Source: Pseudomonadota bacterium
GTDB lineage: Bacteria > Pseudomonadota > Alphaproteobacteria > GCA-2731375
Length of the DNA stretch: 34,385 nucleotides
Assembly (NCBI GenBank): GCA_027623205.1
Contig: JAQBYC010000045.1
Coordinates: forward strand, 1-34,385
Direction: 5' to 3'
The notes beneath the pieces are model-generated. The model had not been told where the DNA came from, ran no database searches, and was given only the letters and a program-made list of their open reading frames with translations. This document shows positions 8,263 through 15,421 of the stretch, piece by piece. Position numbers and translations under genes: made by a program. Positions within the stretch are counted from its first letter, which is position 1. Every line of letters begins with the position of its first letter.

Positions 8263-8688
8263 GCTTCCCTCTTTTCAGCCCCCATTGGAAAGGCAAGAGG
8301 CTATCAAACGCCACGCGGGCAGGCTAGGGGGATGAACATCCCATTTATGCGTGAGGATCCGGCAAACTGGTGTTTGGGTCAAATTGCGCCGATATATCCG
8401 GGAAATGTAGCCAAGCGATTTGCGGTAACGATGAAAACAAATTGTACGGAATTTTGAAAAAATTCAAACTTACACTTGGCGTCACTCTAAACAAGTTTTC
8501 AGTCCACCGGGGCAGGGGTCGGGGTGCCATAGCATATTGACAGCACCTTCAGGTTGGGCACACCCTGCAAATATATCGTTTCCCGCAGGGTGAATGTTTT
8601 GTGGTAGACGTCGGGTCAAGCTGGGCCCCGTGCGCTTCGAGATACTGCGATGTTTACTGGGGCATTCACTGAAGGAAAGAGCTGGAGC
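8263..8688. other. Gene-free stretch between mrr and the selenoprotein gene
   Basis: A 426-bp, relatively AT-rich spacer between two divergently oriented genes, so it should contain both promoters. No convincing ORF was found. It contains the inverted repeat at 8561-8592 and, near its right end, the AAGGAAAG that could serve as ribosome site for the gene at 8689. Confidence 0.5.
8561..8592. repeat. 8-bp perfect inverted repeat upstream of selenoprotein gene
   Basis: CACCCTGC (8561-8568), 16-nt AT-rich spacer, GCAGGGTG (8585-8592), about 100 nt ahead of the ATG at 8689. There is no T-run directly after it. It could be an operator dyad or a leader hairpin; no regulator can be assigned. Confidence 0.35.
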
Positions 8689-9318
8689 ATGTCAGAACCG
8701 ATCGTATTGGAAATATTCACTGATTACGTTTGACCGTGGTGTTATCTCAGTACCGGGCGTATTGAAAAGCTGAAACGGAATTTCGATATCGAGGCGAAAT
8801 GGGTGCATTTTCCCCTGCACCCCGACACCCCCCAGGAAGGCCGCAGCCTGGCGGATTTGTTCGCGGGCCGGGATATGGACCTGGATGCCATGTACACCCG
8901 CATGAAGGGGCTGATGGACGCCGAAGGGCTGCCCTACAGTCACCGTACCCACACCTACAACAGCCGTCTGGCCCAGGAACTGGGCAAATGGGCCGATACC
9001 CAGCCGGGCGGCGAGGCCATTCACGATGCCTTGTACCGGGCCTATTTCGTCGACGGCGTGAACGTGGGCGATGTGGAGGCCCTGCTGGTGGTGGCCCAGG
9101 CGGTGGGCCTGGACGTCGAGGCCGCGCGCGAGGTGCTGGAAAGCCGCAGCTTCAAGGACGCGGTCGATGCGGATTGGGAAAAATCGCGGCAGTATGGGGT
9201 GACCGGCGTGCCCACTTTTGTCGCCGGCCGCCAGGGCGTGGTTGGGGCCCAACCCTATGAAGCGCTGGAACAGCTGCTGCAGGCGGCCGGGGTCGGGGCA
9301 AAATCGGAGTCGGCCTGA
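8689..9318 (+). CDS. FrnE/DsbA-family thiol oxidoreductase, probable selenoprotein (UxxC, in-frame TGA at 8731-8733)
   Basis: Read from ATG 8689, the frame gives MSEPIVLEIFTDYV, then TGA, then PWCYLSTGRIEKL, and stays open to a TGA at 9316-9318: 209 residues if TGA 8731 is read through, the usual FrnE length. FrnE proteins carry DxxCPWCxxG at this place, so the TGA replaces exactly the first catalytic cysteine (residue 15), and Cys18 remains. The rest is intact: HPDTPQEG, the helical insertion, DWEKSRQYGVTGVPTF with the cis-Pro loop near 175. A SECIS-like hairpin lies at 8747-8765. AAGGAAAG at 8672-8679 is a possible ribosome site. FrnE-type enzymes catalyse dithiol-disulfide exchange. Alternatives are a nonsense mutation of TGC/TGT or a sequencing error. 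An automatic caller would start at GTG 8803 and lose the active site. Confidence 0.8.
8747..8765 (+). promoter_or_regulatory. Candidate bacterial SECIS hairpin
   Basis: Directly after the in-frame TGA (8731-8733) the RNA can form UCAGUAC / GUAUUGA, 7 pairs including one G-U, closing a 5-nt loop CGGGC. The loop begins 20 nt after the UGA. Bacterial SECIS elements are known as short hairpins within the coding region, with the apical loop roughly 16-37 nt past the UGA and a G among the first loop positions; this hairpin fits on all three counts. It would bind SelB carrying Sec-tRNA. Folding was done by eye. Confidence 0.7.
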
Positions 9319-9352
9319 TGGATCGGCCTAATGGATCGGCTTAATGGATTGA
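9314..9352. repeat. 13-bp tandem repeat, three units, across the convergent stop codons
   Basis: Units CCTGATGGATCGG (9314-9326), CCTAATGGATCGG (9327-9339) and CTTAATGGATTGA (9340-9352). The first unit contains the TGA stop of the FrnE-like gene; the third contains the TAA stop of the convergent SDR gene on the other strand. It looks like local slippage duplication of a stop region. It has no hairpin or T-tract of a terminator. Confidence 0.8.
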
Positions 9353-10090
9353 TCCGTCCGTCGCCAAGGCGGCGGGCGGCGCATCCGCCGCCACCCAAAG
9401 CCCGGTTTCCGTAAAACCCGGCTCGGCCAGGCGGATCAAGGTTTCCGCCACATGTTCGGGCGGCGGCAGTTGGCCGGGGTCTTCGCCGGGAAAGGCCGCG
9501 GCCCGCAATGCCGTCCGCGTCGGGCCGGGATTGACCAGATTGACCCGCACCTTGGTTTTCTCGGTTTCCCGGGCATAAATCTGGGCAATGGCGTCCAGGG
9601 CCGCCTTGGTCGAGGCATACAGCGCCCAATAGGGCCGCAAATGGCGCGCCGCGCCGGAGGTCACGAAAACAACCCGCCCGGCATCGGATTGCCGCAACAG
9701 GGGATCCAGGGAACGGATCAGGCGGTAGTTGGCCGTGACGTTCAGGTCGTAGGCGCGCTGCCAAACCTCGGGCCGAATGTGTCCCACCGGGGACAGATCG
9801 CCTAAAATCGCGGCATTGCCGACCAGAATATCCAATTTGCCCCAACGTTCGAAGATCTGCCGGCCCAGGTCGTCGATGGCGGCGAAATCGGACAGATCCA
9901 TGGGCACCAACGTCGCGCTGCCGCCCGCCGCCTTGATGTCGTCGTCGACCTCTTCCAGCCCGCCGGTGGTTCGCGCAATCAGAATGACATGGGCGCCTTC
10001 GGCGGCATAGGCCTTGGCCACCGCCGCCCCGACCCCGCGCGAGGCGCCGGTGATCACGGCAAGGCGATCTTTCAGACGTTGGCCCATCAT
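9341..10090 (-). CDS. Short-chain dehydrogenase/reductase (SDR) family protein
   Basis: A 249-residue classical SDR: NAD(P)-binding TGASRGVGAAVAKAYA near residues 14-28, NNAG-like VGNAAILG near 90, catalytic Ser in VFVTSGAARH near 145, and YASTKAALDAIA with the Tyr-x3-Lys pair near 157-161. The substrate is unknown. ATG 10090 (or the adjacent ATG 10087) lies 7 nt after the purF stop, making it the last gene of radA-cvpA-purF-SDR. An SDR directly after purF recurs in alphaproteobacteria. It ends convergently with the FrnE-like gene inside a tandem repeat. Confidence 0.88.
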   Translation of the reverse strand: MMGQRLKDRLAVITGASRGVGAAVAKAYAAEGAHVILIARTTGGLEEVDDDIKAAGGSATLVPMDLSDFAAIDDLGRQIFERWGKLDILVGNAAILGDLSPVGHIRPEVWQRAYDLNVTANYRLIRSLDPLLRQSDAGRVVFVTSGAARHLRPYWALYASTKAALDAIAQIYARETEKTKVRVNLVNPGPTRTALRAAAFPGEDPGQLPPPEHVAETLIRLAEPGFTETGLWVAADAPPAALATDGSIH

Positions 10091-10097
10091 CCCGCCG

Positions 10098-11570
10098 TCA
10101 GTTGTGTTCGGCCAGCAGGGACAGCTGCGCCGGCGCCCGGCCCTGCACCAGATCAACCAATGGCACGGGATATTCGTCGGTAAAACAGGCATCGCAATAT
10201 TGCGGCTGGCGGTTGTCCCGGTTGGCGCCGCCGACCGCCTGGTACAGACCGTTGATGGAGATGAACGCCAGGCTGTCGACGCCGATTTGCCGCGCCATGG
10301 CGTCCACATCCATGTTGGCGGCCAGCAATTCGTCGCGGCTGGGGGTATCAATGCCGTAATAGCAGGGATTGGCCGTGGGCGGCGAGGCGATGCGCATGTG
10401 GACTTCGGTGGCGCCGGCCTCGCGCACCATCTGCACGATTTTTTGCGAGGTGGTGCCGCGCACGATCGAATCGTCGATCAAGACCACCCGCCGGCCCTCG
10501 ATCTCGGCCCGGTTGGCGTTATGCTTCAACTTGACGCCAAAGTTACGGATACTCTGGGATGGCTCGATAAATGTGCGGCCGACGTAATGGTTGCGGATGA
10601 TGCCCAATTCGAACGGGATACCGGCTTCCTCGGCATAGCCGATGGCGGCGGGCGTGCCGGAATCGGGCACCGGTATGATCACATCGGCCGGCACGAAGCT
10701 TTCCCGCGCCAGATTGGCGCCAATGGCCTTTCGCACCGTATAGATGGAACGGCCATTGGTAATACTGTCGGGCCTGGAGAAATAGACATATTCGAAGATA
10801 CAGGCCCGCGACTTGGCGGGGGGAAAGGGCATCAGGCTTTCTATGCCGTCGCGGCCGCAGACGATGAGTTCGCCCGGCGCGACTTCACGGACAAAATCGG
10901 CGCCGATAATGTCCAGGGCGCAGGTCTCAGAGGTGAGGATCGGCGCCCCATCAAGATAGCCCAGTATCAACGGCCGCACCCCCAGGGGATCACGCACGCC
11001 GATCAGCTGATGGTCGGTCATGGCAACCAAACTGTAGGCCCCGACCACCGCCTTCAGGGCATCGATCATGCGGTCCAAAAGATCGTGATAGCTCGACGTG
11101 GCGATCAGATGCAGGATCACCTCGGTATCCATGGTGGATTGAAAGATGCAGCCGCGTTTGACCAGCTGGCTGCGCAAGGTTCCCGCGTTGGTCAGATTGC
11201 CGTTATGACCGATGGCAAATCCGCCTGTTTGCAATTCCGCGAACAGGGGCTGGACATTGCGCAGGATCGTGTCACCCGTGGTCGCATAGCGGTTGTGCCC
11301 CAGGGCGGCATCGCCGGGCAGCCGGCTAATGACGGCCTCGGAGTTGAAATTGTCGCCCACCTGGCCAAGGCAGCGATGGGAATAGAAATGTCCGCCGTCG
11401 TGGGTGACGATGCCCGCGGCTTCCTGCCCCCGATGCTGCAAGGCGTGCAGTCCCAACACCGTGTTGGCGGCGGCATCCGCGCTGCCGATAATACCGAACA
11501 CCCCGCATTCTTCGTGAAACTTGTCGCCATCGGCGGCGGCAACGGCGAAGGGATGGGTGGTCAATTCCAT
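10098..11570 (-). CDS. purF: Amidophosphoribosyltransferase
   Basis: First step of purine synthesis: PRPP plus glutamine to 5-phosphoribosylamine, in the cytoplasm. The 490-residue protein has a 21-residue leader before the N-terminal nucleophile Cys22 in CGVFG, the glutaminase motifs [15 protein letters not shown] and GHNGNL, and in the C-terminal half the PRPP loop [13 protein letters not shown]. The leader is normally removed so that Cys22 becomes the N-terminus. Length and motifs are complete. It sits 49 nt after cvpA, the same partnership as the enterobacterial cvpA-purF pair. Confidence 0.97.
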   Translation of the reverse strand: MELTTHPFAVAAADGDKFHEECGVFGIIGSADAAANTVLGLHALQHRGQEAAGIVTHDGGHFYSHRCLGQVGDNFNSEAVISRLPGDAALGHNRYATTGDTILRNVQPLFAELQTGGFAIGHNGNLTNAGTLRSQLVKRGCIFQSTMDTEVILHLIATSSYHDLLDRMIDALKAVVGAYSLVAMTDHQLIGVRDPLGVRPLILGYLDGAPILTSETCALDIIGADFVREVAPGELIVCGRDGIESLMPFPPAKSRACIFEYVYFSRPDSITNGRSIYTVRKAIGANLARESFVPADVIIPVPDSGTPAAIGYAEEAGIPFELGIIRNHYVGRTFIEPSQSIRNFGVKLKHNANRAEIEGRRVVLIDDSIVRGTTSQKIVQMVREAGATEVHMRIASPPTANPCYYGIDTPSRDELLAANMDVDAMARQIGVDSLAFISINGLYQAVGGANRDNRQPQYCDACFTDEYPVPLVDLVQGRAPAQLSLLAEHN

Positions 11571-11619
11571 GGCGCGGCCTTTGCTGCCTTGGCGCTCGAA
11601 TGGCGCCCTGAGCGCTGCT

Positions 11620-12330
11620 TCACTTGTCGGTCCGGTTCTGAATAAGACGGTTCATATCGTCGCGCGAGCCGGATGTATAGCCGCTTTCACTGGGTTTGTC
11701 AGCGTCCGCACCCGACTTGGGCATGGCGCCTTTCAGGCGCGCCGCCGCCCGGCCGGTTTTAATGGCCTTGTCGAGAGAGGAATTCAATTTCTGGCCGCCC
11801 TCCCGGCCTAATTTCCCCACCCCCGCCAAGCCTTTGCGGATGTCCTCCGGCGCCAGGCTGGCCAGCAACCCGGCGGTATACTCGATGGCCGGCATCGCGC
11901 GGGCATCGCGCAGCCAGCCGGGTTGCTCATCCCGGGCCAGGAATTGCACCAGGACCAGATAAGCCAGGGCGGTCACGACGGCGCCGCGAAGCAGGCCAAA
12001 CAAAAAACCAAGCGAGCGGTCCAGGACGCCGATGTCGCTACGCTGCACCCGCCGCGATATGGCGGTTGACAGCAACGAGGCCAGGGTCAATACCACGACG
12101 AAAATGCCGACCGCCGCAATACTGTCGGCAATCAGGTTCTGGTCGATATAACGCCGCACGATGGGTTGCAGCAGCGGGAACAATTCCAGCGCGGCGATCG
12201 CGGCAATGACCCAGCCGGCGATAGACAGGACTTCCTTGACGAAGCCGCGGCTAAAGGCCAGCCAGCCTGAAATCAGCACGACGGCCAGGATCACCAGATC
12301 GGTCACATTGATGGGTAATTCGCTTAGCAT
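11620..12330 (-). CDS. cvpA: CvpA family membrane protein
   Basis: A 236-residue protein with about four membrane helices in the first 165 residues: INVTDLVILAVVLISGWLAF, a helix at the VLSIAGWVIAAIAALEL segment, SIAAVGIFVVVLTLASLLS and LLRGAVVTALAYLVLVQFL. The tail is soluble and lysine-rich. Motifs SRGFVKEVLSIAGW and DRSLGFLFGLLRG are family hallmarks. CvpA is linked to colicin V production and envelope homeostasis; its molecular action is unclear. It starts 7 nt after radA and precedes purF in one operon. Confidence 0.92.
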   Translation of the reverse strand: MLSELPINVTDLVILAVVLISGWLAFSRGFVKEVLSIAGWVIAAIAALELFPLLQPIVRRYIDQNLIADSIAAVGIFVVVLTLASLLSTAISRRVQRSDIGVLDRSLGFLFGLLRGAVVTALAYLVLVQFLARDEQPGWLRDARAMPAIEYTAGLLASLAPEDIRKGLAGVGKLGREGGQKLNSSLDKAIKTGRAAARLKGAMPKSGADADKPSESGYTSGSRDDMNRLIQNRTDK

Positions 12331-12337
12331 GGCCGTT

Positions 12338-13732
12338 CTATACGGCCTTCACGCCATCCGTGGCAAACAGTTCCACCAGTTCGGGCAGGCGGCCTATTTC
12401 GCGAACCGTCAGGGGGCTTTTGCGGGGTTTGCGCCAGGGCGGGGTCAGGGCCTGGGAAAAACCCAATTTGGCGGCTTCCTTCAGACGCAATTCGGCTTGC
12501 GCCACCGCCCGCACCTCGCCCGACAGACTGATCTCGCCAAACAACACGGCTTCCTGGGGTACCGGTACCTCCATCAGAGATGAAACCAGGGCCGCGGCCA
12601 CCGCCAGATCCGCCGCCGGTTCGCCAATGCGCAGCCCCCCGGCCACGTTCAGATAAACATCGTGCCCCGCCATGCCCAGGCCACAGCGGGCATCCAGCAC
12701 CGCCAACACCATGGCCAGGCGGTTGCCGTCCCAGCCGACCACCGTGCGCCGCGGCGTACCGGGCGGCGACGGCGCGACCAGCGCCTGGATTTCCACCAAC
12801 ACCGGCCGGCTGCCCTCCAGGCCGGCGAATACGGCGCTGCCGGTGATATCGCCGCCCGCCCCCCGGTTGGCCAGAAACAGGGCGGAGGGATTGGTGACTT
12901 CCATCAGGCCGGCATCGCTCATCTCGAAGACGCCGATTTCATCTGTCGGGCCATAGCGGTTTTTCACGGCGCGGAGAATGCGGAATTGATGGCCGCGCTC
13001 GCCCTCGAAATACAGCACGCAGTCGACCATATGCTCCAATACCCGCGGCCCGGCAATCTGTCCGTCCTTGGTCACGTGGCCCACCAGCAACAGACAGATG
13101 TCGCGCCGCTTGGCGGCCCGGATCAATTCCTGGGCCGAGGCGCGGACCTGGCTGACGGTACCGGGCGCGGCTTCCACGCTATCCACATACATGGTCTGGA
13201 TCGAATCAATGACCACCACATGCGGCGCGTCCGGGCTTTCGAGCGTGGCGACGATATCGCGTACCGAGGTCGCCGCGGCCAGATCCAGGGGCGCGGCTTC
13301 CAGACCCAGTCGCCGCGCCCGCAGGCGTACCTGCGCCGGGGCCTCCTCGCCCGAAATATAGGCGCAGGCGACGCCCCGTTGGGCCAACCGCGCCACGACC
13401 TGCAATAAAAGCGTCGATTTTCCGATGCCCGGATCGCCGCCAATCAGAATGGCCGAACCCGGCACCAGACCGCCGCCACAGACCCGGTCGAATTCGCCGA
13501 TCCCCGAGCCCGTACGCGGTCCCTCCATCTCGCCATGCTTGTTCAATTTGCGAAAGTCCAGAAGGCGGCCCCTAGGCTGACCCTTGCCCATCACCATGCC
13601 GCGTGGCGGGGCCTCACGCTGCGCTTCCTCGGATATGCTGTTCCACTCGCCGCAGGCCGCACAGCGGCCGGACCACTTGCCGTGCGCCGCGCCGCAGCTT
13701 TGACAAACAAATTGATCAACCGCCCTGGGCAC
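12338..13732 (-). CDS. radA: DNA repair protein RadA
   Basis: A 464-residue RecA-like ATPase that promotes branch migration in recombination repair. The N-terminal zinc finger has Cys10, Cys13, Cys24 and Cys27 (CQSCG...CAACGEW). Walker A is GDPGIGKST at 99-107, Walker B is VVVIDSIQTMY, and the RadA-specific KNRYG motif is present (AVKNRYGPTDEIGVFEM). A Lon-like C-terminal domain follows (VGWDGNRLAMVLAVLD, GGLRIGEPAADLAVAAAL). It is the first gene of the radA-cvpA-purF-SDR operon. Interspersed repeat copy B occupies its upstream region. Confidence 0.96.
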   Translation of the reverse strand: MPRAVDQFVCQSCGAAHGKWSGRCAACGEWNSISEEAQREAPPRGMVMGKGQPRGRLLDFRKLNKHGEMEGPRTGSGIGEFDRVCGGGLVPGSAILIGGDPGIGKSTLLLQVVARLAQRGVACAYISGEEAPAQVRLRARRLGLEAAPLDLAAATSVRDIVATLESPDAPHVVVIDSIQTMYVDSVEAAPGTVSQVRASAQELIRAAKRRDICLLLVGHVTKDGQIAGPRVLEHMVDCVLYFEGERGHQFRILRAVKNRYGPTDEIGVFEMSDAGLMEVTNPSALFLANRGAGGDITGSAVFAGLEGSRPVLVEIQALVAPSPPGTPRRTVVGWDGNRLAMVLAVLDARCGLGMAGHDVYLNVAGGLRIGEPAADLAVAAALVSSLMEVPVPQEAVLFGEISLSGEVRAVAQAELRLKEAAKLGFSQALTPPWRKPRKSPLTVREIGRLPELVELFATDGVKAV

Positions 13733-13757
13733 AGCTCTTACCTATCTATACAGGACC

Positions 13758-13827
13758 ATCGGCGAGCGCGATTTGCAATCAATTGGAGTCGCGAACGCGG
13801 CTTAAGTAATTGGTTCAATTGCGCTAA
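13758..13827 (-). repeat. Interspersed palindromic repeat, copy B
   Basis: On the minus strand, core 13824 down to 13766 matches copy A in 47 of 59 positions; the first 29 positions differ at one base only. The centre forms a perfect CGCGTTCGCG mini-hairpin. It sits about 37 nt past the mlaF stop and upstream of radA. Its orientation relative to the flanking genes is opposite to copy A, so it is not a fixed promoter element. Confidence 0.82.
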
Positions 13828-13863
13828 CCTGAAGCTTCCGAGCACATTTGGATCATCCGTGCT

Positions 13864-14634
13864 CTATGTTACGTCCAGCGCAAAGGGGCCCTCTTCGCGC
13901 CCGTGGATAAATTGATCGACAAAGGGATTGTCGCACTGGTCGATTTCGTCGACGCCCCCTGCCCAGATGATCTGTCCGCCGTATAGCATGGCAACCCGGT
14001 CGGCGATGGTGCGCGCCGATGACATGTCGTGGGTGATGGTCAAGGTGGTGGCGCCCAGGTCGCGCACGCATTCGGTAATCAGCTTGTTAATCACATCGCC
14101 CATGATCGGATCCAGGCCGGTTGTCGGTTCATCAAAAAAAATGATATCCGGTTCGGTGGCGATGGCCCGGGCCAGGCCGACCCGCTTGCGCATACCCCCC
14201 GAAAGTGCGGACGGATCACTTTCCGCCATGTCTTCGTCCAGTCCCACCTTTGCCAGCTTATCGATCGCTATGGCCCGCGCCTTTTCCCGCTCCATGCCGG
14301 CGCCTTCAATCAGACCAAAGGCGACATTTTCCCAAATCGTCAGGGAATCGAACAATGCCGCCGACTGGAATAGCATGCCGAACTTGGTCAAGACCCGTTC
14401 CCGCGCCGCCCCACGCAAGCCCACGGTCTCTTCCCCGTCAATGCGGATGCTGCCCCGCTCGGGTTGCAACAAGCCCAGAATGCATTTCAACAGGACCGAT
14501 TTGCCGGTACCCGAGCCACCGATGACCACCACCGACTCGCCCTTGGCGAGCGACAGGTTCAGGCCATTCAGCACCACCTTCGGGCCAAACGACTTGTGCA
14601 CATCCGAAAGTTCCAGGCGCGGCGTGTCGTTCAT
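13864..14634 (-). CDS. mlaF: MlaF-type ABC transporter ATP-binding protein
   Basis: A 256-residue ATPase that energises phospholipid transport between inner and outer membrane (Mla system). Walker A is GGSGTGKS near 38-45, Q-loop MLFQSAALFDSLT, signature LSGGMRKRVGLARA, and Walker B IIFFDEPTTGLDPIMGDVI, which carries the DPI sequence typical of the MlaF/Ttg2A family, then H-loop ITHDM. It directly follows the MlaE permease, 10 nt apart. The substrate-binding MlaD and the MlaC and MlaB genes are not adjacent, so the system is split. Confidence 0.92.
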   Translation of the reverse strand: MNDTPRLELSDVHKSFGPKVVLNGLNLSLAKGESVVVIGGSGTGKSVLLKCILGLLQPERGSIRIDGEETVGLRGAARERVLTKFGMLFQSAALFDSLTIWENVAFGLIEGAGMEREKARAIAIDKLAKVGLDEDMAESDPSALSGGMRKRVGLARAIATEPDIIFFDEPTTGLDPIMGDVINKLITECVRDLGATTLTITHDMSSARTIADRVAMLYGGQIIWAGGVDEIDQCDNPFVDQFIHGREEGPFALDVT

Positions 14635-14644
14635 TGCGGCAAAT

Positions 14645-15421
14645 TCATTGCGAAAAGAACGCTTCGGTCACGAAATAGTTCGAAATCAGAATCAGAATTA
14701 ACGATGACACGACCGCATCCGTTGTGGCCCGCCCCACGCCCTGGGCCCCGCCTTTGGAGTTAAAGCCATGGTAACAGCCCATCAGGGCGATCAGGAAACC
14801 AAATACCGCCGCCTTCACCAGACCGGAGGTAACGTCCATGGCTTCCAGAAAATCGTAGGAATTCTTCAGATAAACGGCGGAATTGAAGTTCAGGCGATGG
14901 ATACCGACCAGATAGCCGCCCATGACACCGATGATATCGGCAATCAGCACCAGGATCGGCGTGGTCACCGTGGCGGCAACCAGCCGTGGAACGACCAGAT
15001 AGCGGAAGGGATTGGTTTGCAGGGTGATCAGGGCATCCAGCTGCTCCGTAACTTTCATGGTGCCCAGTTCCGCCGCGATGGCGGCGCCAACCCGGCCGCC
15101 CAGCATCAAGCCCGCCAGGACCGGGCCCAATTCACGGGTCAGGCCCACAACCACGATGTTGGGCACCGCGCTTTCCGCGCCAAACCGGGCGGAGCCGAGA
15201 TAAATCTGCAAGGCCAGCACGGCGCCCGTGAACAGGGCGGTCAGGCCCACCACGGGCAGCGAGTAATAACCAATGGTCATCATCTGTTGGAGGCACAGAC
15301 GCCAATAGAATGGCGGCGTCACCACGGCGGACAGGGACTTGCCCGTAAACATCGACAGACGCCCGATGGTGGCCAGAAAAGCGAGGAAAAATCGGCCAAC
15401 GATCGCCAATGGATTATACAT
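14645..15421 (-). CDS. mlaE: MlaE-type ABC transporter permease
   Basis: A 258-residue membrane protein of the MlaE family, with about five hydrophobic segments. Motifs include FTGAVLALQIYLGS, ELGPVLAGLMLGGRVGAAIAAELGTMKVTEQLDAL (the family core helix and loop), PRLVAATVTTPILVLIADI and GCYHGFNSKGGAQGVGRATT near the C-terminus. It pairs with MlaF for inner-membrane phospholipid transport. ATG 15421 is chosen: it overlaps the alr stop by 8 nt, and homologues start near MYNPL; the open frame further upstream lies inside alr. Confidence 0.92.
   Translation of the reverse strand: MYNPLAIVGRFFLAFLATIGRLSMFTGKSLSAVVTPPFYWRLCLQQMMTIGYYSLPVVGLTALFTGAVLALQIYLGSARFGAESAVPNIVVVGLTRELGPVLAGLMLGGRVGAAIAAELGTMKVTEQLDALITLQTNPFRYLVVPRLVAATVTTPILVLIADIIGVMGGYLVGIHRLNFNSAVYLKNSYDFLEAMDVTSGLVKAAVFGFLIALMGCYHGFNSKGGAQGVGRATTDAVVSSLILILISNYFVTEAFFSQ

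Noticed and set aside
8731-8733. TGA read as tryptophan (code reassignment)
   Set aside because: Many genes here end in TGA (DUF374, purF, surA, fabG, acpP), Trp is encoded by TGG, and the position corresponds to a family Cys rather than Trp.
8803-9318. Gene start at GTG 8803 for the FrnE-like protein
   Set aside because: It would remove the thioredoxin-fold beta 1 and the entire active site; homology clearly runs upstream through the TGA to ATG 8689.
10014-11645. Long plus-strand open frame (543 codons)
   Set aside because: It is antisense to purF, which is complete with all motifs; the product is His/Gln/Gly rich without a family and has the pattern expected for a shadow frame in GC-rich DNA.
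13758-13827. Repeat copy B as a conserved radA promoter
   Set aside because: The other copies lie in different orientation relative to neighbouring starts, and copy C is between two gene ends, so a promoter role is not consistent.
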